From contig CALANS010000128.1 in assembly GCA_937926105.1 (NCBI GenBank), positions 21,572 to 85,571 of the forward strand: a stretch of 64,000 nucleotides of DNA. The letters run 5' to 3'. Source of the DNA: an uncultured Actinomycetes bacterium (lineage in GTDB: Bacteria > Actinomycetota > Actinomycetes > Mycobacteriales > Nakamurellaceae). Each line of letters opens with the position of its first letter. The stretch's first letter is position 1. The position numbers and the translations under genes are program-made. The notes beneath the pieces are model-generated. The model did not search any database. It was not told the origin of the DNA and saw only the letters and a program-made list of their open reading frames with translations. Below, piece by piece: positions 34,695-41,748 of this stretch.

Positions 34695-35669
34695 CTATCG
34701 GCCGGGCGGTCCCACGGTTGGGTCGCCGGCTCGGCCGGGCAGGGCCGCGCCGGTGATGTCCAGGCCGGGCGCGGCCAGCTCGCCGGCGCCCGGATCCGTC
34801 GGGCCGACACCCGCTCCGCCGGGGCGTGCCGCCCGGCCGGTGGGCCGGCCGCGGCGACGGGCCATCCACCGCTGGGCGAGCGAGGCCAGCTGGCTGAGCG
34901 CGACATTGACCACGATGTAGATCGCGGCGATCACCACGTAGGTGGCCACCACGTTGCCGAAGTTGCCGGTGATGGTCCGGGCGCTGCGCAACAGCTCTGG
35001 GGCCGCGATGGTCAACTGGCCGCCCAGCGCGGTGTCCTTCACGATCACCACCAGCTGGCTGACGATTGCCGGCAGCATGGCTGCGAACGCCTGCGGCAGC
35101 AGGATCATCCGCAGCATCTGGGCCTTGCGCAACCCGATCGCCAGCGACGCCTCGGTCTGCCCGCGTGGCAGCGACAGGATCCCGGAGCGGACGATCTCGG
35201 CCAGCACCGACGAGTTGTACAGCACCAGCCCGGTGACCACGGCCATCAGCCCGCGCGCATCCGAGCTGCCGACATCCAGCACCACGAACAGCTGCTTGGA
35301 GAACACCATCAGCAGCAGCACCGGGATGGCCCGGAAGAACTCCACGATCACGGTGCACGCTCGCACCAGCCATCCGTGGTCCGAGAGCCGGCCCAGCGCC
35401 AACAGCACGCCCAGCGGTAGCGCGATGGCCAGGCTCAGCGCGGCGGCGATCAGGGTCTGACCCAGTGCGGGCAGCAGATAGGTGGTCCATACCCCGCCGC
35501 GGGTGAAGGGCTGCCACTTCTCACCGGCGAGCTCACCCTTGGAGTTCAATTCGGCCAGCACCCACCACAGCACGGCGGCCACGGCGCCGGCGAACAGCAC
35601 CGAGACGATCCCGTTGCGGACCTTGGCCCGTGGTCCGGGGATGTCGTACAGGACGGTGGCGGCGGCCAT
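34695..35669 (-). CDS. gluD: Glutamate-type amino acid ABC transporter permease GluD
   Basis: 324 aa. BPD-type permease with the EAA loop in the cytosol (GLRKAQMLRMILLPQAFAAM) and transmembrane helices around it (YLLPALGQTLIAAALSLAIA, FFRAIPVLLLMVF). The HisM/GluD family pattern FRAIP and SLPRGQTEAS is clear. It carries a 50-residue Gly/Pro/Arg-rich C-terminal tail that is not needed for the family. Last gene of gluABCD; 40 bases after gluC. Confidence 0.92.
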   Translation of the reverse strand: MAAATVLYDIPGPRAKVRNGIVSVLFAGAVAAVLWWVLAELNSKGELAGEKWQPFTRGGVWTTYLLPALGQTLIAAALSLAIALPLGVLLALGRLSDHGWLVRACTVIVEFFRAIPVLLLMVFSKQLFVVLDVGSSDARGLMAVVTGLVLYNSSVLAEIVRSGILSLPRGQTEASLAIGLRKAQMLRMILLPQAFAAMLPAIVSQLVVIVKDTALGGQLTIAAPELLRSARTITGNFGNVVATYVVIAAIYIVVNVALSQLASLAQRWMARRRGRPTGRAARPGGAGVGPTDPGAGELAAPGLDITGAALPGRAGDPTVGPPGR

Positions 35670-35709
35670 CAGATTCCTCCCCAGGCTCGTCGGATGTGTC
35701 CGGTGCCCG

Positions 35710-36384
35710 TCATCGCTTGACCGCCAGACGCTTGGCCAGCCGGCCGAGCAGCAGCCCGACGGGCAGCGTGAGCACGATGAACCCCAGGGCGAACACCGCG
35801 AAGACGCTCATCAGTGCGTTGCCCTCGTTCTCCACCATTTCGCTCATCAGCAGAGCTGCCTCGGCGACCCCGATAGAGGCGGCCACCGTGGTGTTCTTGG
35901 TCAGCGCGATCAGCACCGAGGCCAGCGGCGCGATGACCGCGCGGAATGCCTGGGGCAGCACGATGATCCGCAGGTTCTGCACGAAGGTCAGCCCGATGGC
36001 CCGGGCCGCCTCGGCCTGCCCGGGTGGCACCGTGTTGATCCCTGAGCGCAGCGACTCGCACACGAACGTGGAGGTGTAGGCGATAAAACCGAGCACCGCC
36101 AGATAGAAGGCGTTCGTATTGATGTTGTCGGAGAATTCGACGTTCAAGGTGTCGGCCAGCACGACAGAGCTGGCCACGATGATCACGGTCACGGGGATGT
36201 TGCGCACGATGTTCACGTACCCGGTGCCGAAGGCCCGCATGAGCGGGATCGGCCCCACCCGCATGGCCGCCAGGATCGTCCCCCAGATGAGCGATCCTGC
36301 GCCGGCCAACAGGGTCAGCTTGATCGTCATCCAGAACGCCGACCAGATGTGGTACCGCGGGTCGGACAGGAAGTCGAAGTTCAT
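35710..36384 (-). CDS. gluC: Glutamate-type amino acid ABC transporter permease GluC
   Basis: 224 aa. Starts MNFDFLSDPRYHIWSAFWMT, as in the corynebacterial GluC. Five transmembrane helices and the EAA loop GLTFVQNLRIIVLPQAFRAV are visible, with NIVRNIPVTVIIV and PPGQAEAARAIGLT. Forms the channel with GluD. ATG at 36384 is chosen over a longer frame with a Pro/Arg-rich, non-conserved leader. 87 bases separate it from gluB. Confidence 0.93.
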   Translation of the reverse strand: MNFDFLSDPRYHIWSAFWMTIKLTLLAGAGSLIWGTILAAMRVGPIPLMRAFGTGYVNIVRNIPVTVIIVASSVVLADTLNVEFSDNINTNAFYLAVLGFIAYTSTFVCESLRSGINTVPPGQAEAARAIGLTFVQNLRIIVLPQAFRAVIAPLASVLIALTKNTTVAASIGVAEAALLMSEMVENEGNALMSVFAVFALGFIVLTLPVGLLLGRLAKRLAVKR

Positions 36385-36471
36385 GCGCCGCCGCCGATCA
36401 GGAAAGGGAAACCGCCGAGGCGGTGACGAGGATGCCGTCACCACCCCGGCGGCACTGCTAGCTTGCTACCG

Positions 36472-37320
36472 TCACTTCTCGGTGATGGCCGGCACGTCGG
36501 GGATGGCGTAGCCGGACGGGCCCACGTTGTCCTTGAGGAACTTCTCCCAGGATCCGTCGGACTCCATCTTCTCGATGGCGGCATTCACAGCATCGCGGGC
36601 CGCGGTGTCGTCCTTCCACAGGCCGACGCCGTAGTTCTCGTCGGTGAAGCCGTTGCCGACGACCTTGAACTTGCCCTGGTACTGCTGCGCCGCTGCGTAG
36701 CCGGCCAGGATCACGTCGTCGGTGGTGACGGCGTCGACGGCTCCGGAGGCCAGCGCCTGCACGCAGTCGGAGTACCCGCCGTACTCCTTGAGTTGTACCT
36801 TGCCGGCAAACTTGTCCTTGACGGTCTGCGCCGACGTGGATCCCGTCACCGAGCACAGCTTCTTGTCCTGGTTGTTCAGCGACTCCGGGCCGGTGATATC
36901 GCTGTTGTCCTTGGCCACCAGCAGATCTTGATGCGCGACGAAGTACGGCCCCGCGAAGCTCACGGCCTCCTTGCGGGTGTCGGTGATCGAGTAGGTGGCC
37001 ACGATGAAGTCGACCTCGTGGTTCTTCAGGGCCGTCTCGCGCTGCGCCGACGGTGTCTCCTTGAACTCGATGTCCTTCTCCGCAACGCCCAGTTCCTTGG
37101 CGATGTAGCGCGCTACATCGATGTCGAACCCGGCGAAGGTCCCGTCCTCCTTCTTCAGGCCCATGCCCGGCTGGTCGAACTTGACACCGACGGTCAGCTT
37201 GCCGGTGTCCTTGGCCTTGTCGACGATCGACGAGTAGTCGCCGTCCGAGCCGCAGGCGCTCAGCCCGACGGAGGCGATCGCGGCCGCCGCGATGATGGCG
37301 GCTACCTTGGTGAACTTCAT
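36472..37320 (-). CDS. gluB: Glutamate-binding lipoprotein GluB
   Basis: 282 aa. Lipoprotein signal with lipobox ending at Cys23 (AIASVGLSACGSD), then a type-3 amino-acid binding fold: TVGVKFDQPGMGLKKEDGTF, GFDIDVARYIAKELGV, FVATYS-like VDFIVATYSITDTRKEAVSF and CSVTGSTSAQTVKDKF. Captures glutamate (and perhaps aspartate or glutamine) outside and delivers it to GluCD. Two Cys later in the domain may form a disulphide. It sits between gluA and gluC as in C. glutamicum. Confidence 0.94.
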   Translation of the reverse strand: MKFTKVAAIIAAAAIASVGLSACGSDGDYSSIVDKAKDTGKLTVGVKFDQPGMGLKKEDGTFAGFDIDVARYIAKELGVAEKDIEFKETPSAQRETALKNHEVDFIVATYSITDTRKEAVSFAGPYFVAHQDLLVAKDNSDITGPESLNNQDKKLCSVTGSTSAQTVKDKFAGKVQLKEYGGYSDCVQALASGAVDAVTTDDVILAGYAAAQQYQGKFKVVGNGFTDENYGVGLWKDDTAARDAVNAAIEKMESDGSWEKFLKDNVGPSGYAIPDVPAITEK

Positions 37321-37397
37321 GGGTGGAATTACCTTTCGTGCGCCGGTCGCGGGGATCTCCCGGACCGAGGTGACGTGCGGGTCGTTGCCCGCACCGG

Positions 37398-38162
37398 TCA
37401 GTGGGTGAGGATCTTGGAGAGAAAATCCTTGGCGCGCGCAGACTTCGGGCTGGTGAAGAACTCCTCGGGAATTGCGTCTTCGACGATCTCGCCGTCGGAC
37501 ATGAACACCACCCGATCGGCGGCCTTGCGCGCGAATCCCATTTCGTGGGTGACGCAGAGCATCGTCATGCCCTCCCGGGCTAACGATGTCATCACGTCCA
37601 GCACCTCGTTGACCATCTCCGGGTCCAGCGCGCTGGTCGGCTCGTCGAACAGCATCACCTTGGGCCGCATGGCCAGTGCCCGAGCGATTGCCACGCGCTG
37701 CTGCTGCCCACCGGACAGTTGCGCGGGCAGCTTGTCCTTCTGCGATGCCACGCCGACCCGGTCCAGCAATGACGCAGCGAGCTCGGATGCCTCGTCCTTG
37801 GACATCCGTCGCACCTTGATCGGACCCAGGCTGACGTTCTCCAGGATCGTCTTGTGCGCGAACAGGTTGAACGACTGGAAGACCATGCCGACGTCGGCGC
37901 GCAGCGCGGCCAGCTGGCGACCCTCGGCCGGCAGCGGCACTCCGTCGATCTCAATGCGACCGGAGTCGATTGGCTCCAGCCGGTTGATGGCCCGACACAA
38001 GGTGGACTTACCCGAGCCCGAAGGTCCGAGGACCACCATCACCTGACCGGCCGGTACCTGCAGCGTGATATCGCGCAACACGTGCAGATCGCCGAAGTGC
38101 TTTTGCACGTCGTACAGCCCGATCATCGGTCGGGCGGTCGACGTCGCATGCGCTGTGGCCAT
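37398..38162 (-). CDS. gluA: Glutamate ABC transporter ATPase GluA
   Basis: 254 aa. Complete ABC ATPase: Walker [11 protein letters not shown]-loop [10 protein letters not shown], signature [15 protein letters not shown], Walker [14 protein letters not shown] and the H-loop VTHEMGFA. Closest to the polar amino-acid (HisP/GlnQ) subgroup. ATG at 38162 is preceded seven bases upstream by AAGGAG. The open frame extends further upstream through a 12-base repeat encoding EPTV repeats; I consider this leader untranslated. First gene of the gluABCD operon. Confidence 0.95.
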   Translation of the reverse strand: MATAHATSTARPMIGLYDVQKHFGDLHVLRDITLQVPAGQVMVVLGPSGSGKSTLCRAINRLEPIDSGRIEIDGVPLPAEGRQLAALRADVGMVFQSFNLFAHKTILENVSLGPIKVRRMSKDEASELAASLLDRVGVASQKDKLPAQLSGGQQQRVAIARALAMRPKVMLFDEPTSALDPEMVNEVLDVMTSLAREGMTMLCVTHEMGFARKAADRVVFMSDGEIVEDAIPEEFFTSPKSARAKDFLSKILTH

Positions 38163-38545
38163 GGGCGCTCCTTGCTCGACAGTGGGTTCGACAGTGGGCT
38201 CGACAGTGGGTTCGACAGTGGGCTCCGACGACGGACTGTAGAAGGGGCTTCGACGAGGAGCCCGAACGGTGGGCCCGCGGCCGACAGTCCCGACGACGGA
38301 TCCGGCGGTGGAACTGACGATGGCCATGGCGGTGGATACGGAATCGGTTGGCACGGAGTCTGACACGGTGTCGGCGCGCGGACCCCATGCCTTGATGGAG
38401 TTCTGAGGTTGGAGCGGTTAATGGTGGCTCGGGCCGGTCGGACTACCGGATATCGATGGTAGAATTCGCGGGTCTGCAGCCGCCCGGCGACGCCTGCGAG
38501 GAGGCAAGGGCGAGCGGACATACCGGCTCGGAAGGACCCCGCACC
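38163..38545. other. Divergent promoter region gluABCD / two-component system
   Basis: 383 bases between divergent starts. The left part holds the four 12-base repeats; an in-frame extension of gluA is open to 38366 but is repetitive and low-complexity. The right part is AT-richer around 38400-38465 and should carry the response-regulator promoter; GGAAGGA at 38530-38536 is its ribosome site. Confidence 0.6.
38176..38223. repeat. Four 12-bp tandem repeats upstream of gluA
   Basis: TCGACAGTGGGT-type units at 38176-38187, 38188-38199, 38200-38211 and 38212-38223; only the last base alternates T/C. The array starts 14 bases upstream of the gluA start codon, directly behind its ribosome site, so it lies in the leader or promoter of the operon. 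It could be a regulator-binding array or a slippage-prone tuning element. Confidence 0.85.
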
Positions 38546-39214
38546 ATGCGATTGCTGCTGGTCGAGGACGACAATCGGGTCGCACGAATCATGCAGTCCG
38601 TGTTGCGCAAGCACGGCTACCAGGTGGTGGTGGCCGGCGATGGGCACTCCGCCCTGGACGAATGCGACGAGAGCATCGACATGGTGCTGCTCGACCTGGG
38701 TCTGCCCGATGTGGACGGAACCGACGTCTGCACCCGACTGCGCACTGCATGGGACGTACCGATCATCGCGGTCACGGCGCGTTCGGAATTGACCTCGATG
38801 GTCCACGTGCTGGGTCTGGGCGCCGACGACTACCTGGTCAAACCCTTCGACCTGCGGGAGTTGATCGCCCGGATCGAGGCCGTCGGTCGCCGCCAGCTGC
38901 GCACCACTGACACCGATGAGCAGCGGTTCGTGTCCAGTCGGGGCGTTCGAGTGGATCTGGCGGCACGCAAGGTGTGGGTCGCGGACGATCTGGTGATGCT
39001 CACCCGCAAGGAGTTCGATCTAGTGGCGGCGCTGGCGCGGCGGCGGGGGGTGGCGGTACGCCGAGAGCAGCTGATCAGCGAGGTGTGGCAGACCAGCTGG
39101 CAGGGGATGGGGCGCAGCCTGGAGGTGCATATCGCCTCGGTACGCCGCAAGCTGTCGGTGCCGGGCCTGATCGAAACCGTCCGGGGAATCGGCTACGCCA
39201 TGATCGGGGACTGA
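38546..39214 (+). CDS. OmpR/PhoB-family response regulator
   Basis: 222 aa. Receiver domain with acidic pocket EDD (residues 7-9), phospho-acceptor Asp50 in MVLLDLGLPDVDG, and Lys in LVKPFDLRELI; then a winged helix with LTRKEFDLVAALARR, SLEVHIASVRRKL and ETVRGIGYAM. ATG with GGAAGGA nine bases upstream. Followed four bases later by its histidine kinase. Divergent from gluABCD, which it may control. Confidence 0.94.
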   Translation: MRLLLVEDDNRVARIMQSVLRKHGYQVVVAGDGHSALDECDESIDMVLLDLGLPDVDGTDVCTRLRTAWDVPIIAVTARSELTSMVHVLGLGADDYLVKPFDLRELIARIEAVGRRQLRTTDTDEQRFVSSRGVRVDLAARKVWVADDLVMLTRKEFDLVAALARRRGVAVRREQLISEVWQTSWQGMGRSLEVHIASVRRKLSVPGLIETVRGIGYAMIGD

Positions 39215-39217
39215 GCG

Positions 39218-40597
39218 GTGCGACGCCGGATCGTCGTTCTGCTGGTGGCGCCGATCGCGTGCATCCTGCTCACCCTCGGTGCGATCATCGCGCACAGCAT
39301 CGCGGTATCCACCGCGCAGCGTGCGTACGTCGACCAGTTCGGTGATGTCACTCGCTTCCTGCCGTCGGCAGCGTTCGCGCTCAGCATCGGCGAGGTGTCC
39401 GGACTGCAGAGCGAACTGGACCGCTACGGCGAGGTGTACGGCAACGGCGCGGCGGTGGTGCGCCGGGACGGATCGGTGTGGTTGCGCAACGCCGAATTCA
39501 CCAGCGAGGCCGCCGATATGGGGCCGCGGCTGGTGGGCGCGTTGGCCGGCCGGCACAGTGCACCGCTGGGCTTTCGGTGGCCGTGGGACACCTCGCCGAC
39601 CGTGGTCGCCGAGCCGGTCAGCAGCGGCGGCGATGTGGTCGCCGCGATCGTGACGGTGTCCGACGGGTCGGCCCTGGCCTCGAGGGTCGGCTGGTGGTGG
39701 TTGACGCTGGCCATTGGTGTGGTGCTGGCGATCGCCGCGGCGGTGTTCGTGGCCGATCGGCTGGCCCGCTGGGCGGTCCGCCCGGTGCGGAAACTGGCGC
39801 TGGCGGCGGCCGAGGTCGGGCAGGGCCGGCTGGGCGCGCGGGTGCCGCCGGGCAGCGGCCCACCGGAGCTGCGGCACCTGGTGACCGCCTTCAACGACAT
39901 GGCCAGTCGGGTGGAGAGCGCGATCGATCATCAGCGCGCGTTTGTGGCCAACGCGTCGCACGAGTTGCGCAATCCGTTGAACGCCCTGCTGCTGCAGGTG
40001 GACGCGATGGGCCTTGGCCTGCCCGAGGAGGCGCACCAGCACTACGAGGCGGCGCGGGAGGAGGGCATCCGGCTGACGCGGCTGCTCGATGCTCTGTTGA
40101 TGCTGGCCCGAGGGGAGGACTCCCAGTTCGTCACCGGGCCGGTGGATCTGGCCACTCTCGCGCGCGGCCGGGTCGAGGCGTTGACACCGCGAGCCGAGCA
40201 GCGGGGCGTGCGGTTGGAACTGGTCGCGGCCGAGCCGGTGTGGGCCGATGCGGACGACGTCGCCGTCCAGTCCGCGCTGGATGCGGTGATCGACAATGCC
40301 ATGAAGTTCTCCGATCGGGGCGCGGATGTGCTGGTGGCCGTCGGCAGCGATGGCGGGCATGCGGTGGTGTCGGTGCGGGACCATGGGCCCGGGCTGAACG
40401 CGCGCGAGATGGCCATGGCCACCGATCGGTTCTGGCGCAGCCCGGTGCACCAGAACAAGCCGGGATCGGGTATCGGCCTGGCCATCGCCAGCACCTTCAC
40501 CAAGGTGTGCGGCGGGACCCTGGCGCTACGGTCCCCGGACGGTGGCGGGCTGATGGTGGAGTTGCGGCTGCCGGCCAGCCCGGAGGACTGGTCATGA
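39218..40597 (+). CDS. Sensor histidine kinase
   Basis: 459 aa. Transmembrane helix 1 (IVVLLVAPIACILLTLGAII, residues 5-24), an external sensor region of about 130 residues, helix 2 (about 159-179), HAMP, then HisKA with His248 in ANASHELRNPLNALLLQVD, and an HATPase domain with N-box DNAMKFSD, G1 DHGPGL and G2 GSGIGLAIA. The stop overlaps the start of a TAXI-type binding lipoprotein gene, which could present the ligand to the external domain. This design parallels sensor kinases that use a binding protein as co-receptor; the pairing here is inference. Confidence 0.93.
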   Translation: MRRRIVVLLVAPIACILLTLGAIIAHSIAVSTAQRAYVDQFGDVTRFLPSAAFALSIGEVSGLQSELDRYGEVYGNGAAVVRRDGSVWLRNAEFTSEAADMGPRLVGALAGRHSAPLGFRWPWDTSPTVVAEPVSSGGDVVAAIVTVSDGSALASRVGWWWLTLAIGVVLAIAAAVFVADRLARWAVRPVRKLALAAAEVGQGRLGARVPPGSGPPELRHLVTAFNDMASRVESAIDHQRAFVANASHELRNPLNALLLQVDAMGLGLPEEAHQHYEAAREEGIRLTRLLDALLMLARGEDSQFVTGPVDLATLARGRVEALTPRAEQRGVRLELVAAEPVWADADDVAVQSALDAVIDNAMKFSDRGADVLVAVGSDGGHAVVSVRDHGPGLNAREMAMATDRFWRSPVHQNKPGSGIGLAIASTFTKVCGGTLALRSPDGGGLMVELRLPASPEDWS

Positions 40598-41544
40598 GCG
40601 GCGGGCGGGTAAGTCGCCGCGCGGTGCTGGCAGCCGGCCCCCTGCTGCTGCTGGCAGGCTGCGCCGCCCCCCGCCGGGACGAGCAGATCGTGATTGCGAC
40701 CGGGGGTACCAAGGGCGTGTACTACTCCTATGGGCTGGCCATGGCCGACGCGATTTCCTCGCGGTTGCGCGGTGCCCACCTGAAGGTCACGCCGACATTG
40801 GGCTCGGTGGACAATTTGCAGCAGATCGGCGCGGGAACGGCGAGCATGGCGATCGTGGCGGCCGATGCCGCACTCGATGCGGTGGCCGGCCGGGCAGAGT
40901 TCGACGTACCGATCGCCATCCGGACGGTCGCTCGGCTCTACGACGACGTCATTCACCTGGTGGTGCGTGCCAACTCACCGATCCATGCGCTGCGCAACCT
41001 GCCGGGCCACCGGGTTTCGTTGGGCCCGAGCGGATCCGGCACCGAGTTGATCGCGCGCCGCATGCTGGAGATCGGCGGAGTCGGCCTCGACCCGGTCGAC
41101 GTCGAACCGTTGGGTATCAACGAGAGTGTCGACGCGCTGTCGGCCGGCCACATCGAGGGCTTCTTCTGGTCGGGCGGGCTGCCGACGGTGGGCGTCACCG
41201 AACTGTCCCGGCAGGTGCCGATTAGGCTGATCGACCTGGGGGACCTGTCGCCGGGGATGCGCTCGTCCTACGGGTTGTCCTATCGGCGCGCGGCGGTGCC
41301 GGCGGGCACCTACGGCATCCACGACGACATCTCGACGATCGCGGTGCCGAATTACCTGGTGGTCGAACGCATTCTGGATGACGATCTGGTTTTCGACATC
41401 ACCGCAGGCCTTTTCGCAAACCGCGCGGCGATGGCTCACCGGGTTCCCGCCGTCGGTGCGCTGGATCTCGCTCAGGCCATTTACACCGCGCCCATCGAAT
41501 TGCACCCCGGAGCGTTGCGCTTTTATCGCAGCACCCGCGGCTAG
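40594..41544 (+). CDS. TAXI-family TRAP-type solute-binding lipoprotein (no transporter partner)
   Basis: 316 aa. N-terminal SRRAVLAAGPLLLLAGC gives a lipobox at Cys23. The TAXI signature VIATGGTKGVYYSYGLAMAD follows, with LGSVDNLQQIGAGTASMAIV, NLPGHRVSLGPSGSGTELIA and FFWSGGLPTVGVTEL. TAXI proteins bind glutamate, 2-oxoglutarate or other carboxylates for TRAP transporters, but no DctQ/DctM membrane subunit is nearby. Overlap (ATGA) with the histidine kinase gene argues for a sensory role. Ligand likely a carboxylate such as glutamate, from context. Confidence 0.9.
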   Translation: MSGGRVSRRAVLAAGPLLLLAGCAAPRRDEQIVIATGGTKGVYYSYGLAMADAISSRLRGAHLKVTPTLGSVDNLQQIGAGTASMAIVAADAALDAVAGRAEFDVPIAIRTVARLYDDVIHLVVRANSPIHALRNLPGHRVSLGPSGSGTELIARRMLEIGGVGLDPVDVEPLGINESVDALSAGHIEGFFWSGGLPTVGVTELSRQVPIRLIDLGDLSPGMRSSYGLSYRRAAVPAGTYGIHDDISTIAVPNYLVVERILDDDLVFDITAGLFANRAAMAHRVPAVGALDLAQAIYTAPIELHPGALRFYRSTRG

Positions 41545-41566
41545 AAATTCACTCCCGGGAGCGAGT

Positions 41567-41660
41567 CGAATGCTCCAGGACGCGGTGGAGCGCGCCCTGG
41601 GGCATTCGACGTTCCGAAGGAGGCGGGGCTCCTCTGAGGTTCCTCAAGGGATCGGAACGT
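41567..41660 (+). promoter_or_regulatory. Structured leader upstream of the gamma-glutamyltransferase gene
   Basis: Two stem-loops in series. The first pairs CGAATGCTCCAGG (41567-41579) with CCTGGGGCATTCG (41596-41608). The second pairs ACGTTCCGA (41609-41617) with TCGGAACGT (41652-41660) and encloses AGGAG/CTCCT. There is no T-run. It may terminate the upstream operon, or be a regulatory leader ending about 90 bases before the next start. I could not match it to a known riboswitch class. Confidence 0.5.
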
Positions 41661-41748
41661 TCAGCACGGCCGCTGTTACGTTTCGAAATGGCAGGTTTAC
41701 CCACCGCGACGCGGCCCTTGTCTGCTGCGTCCGATCAGGAGGCATCTG

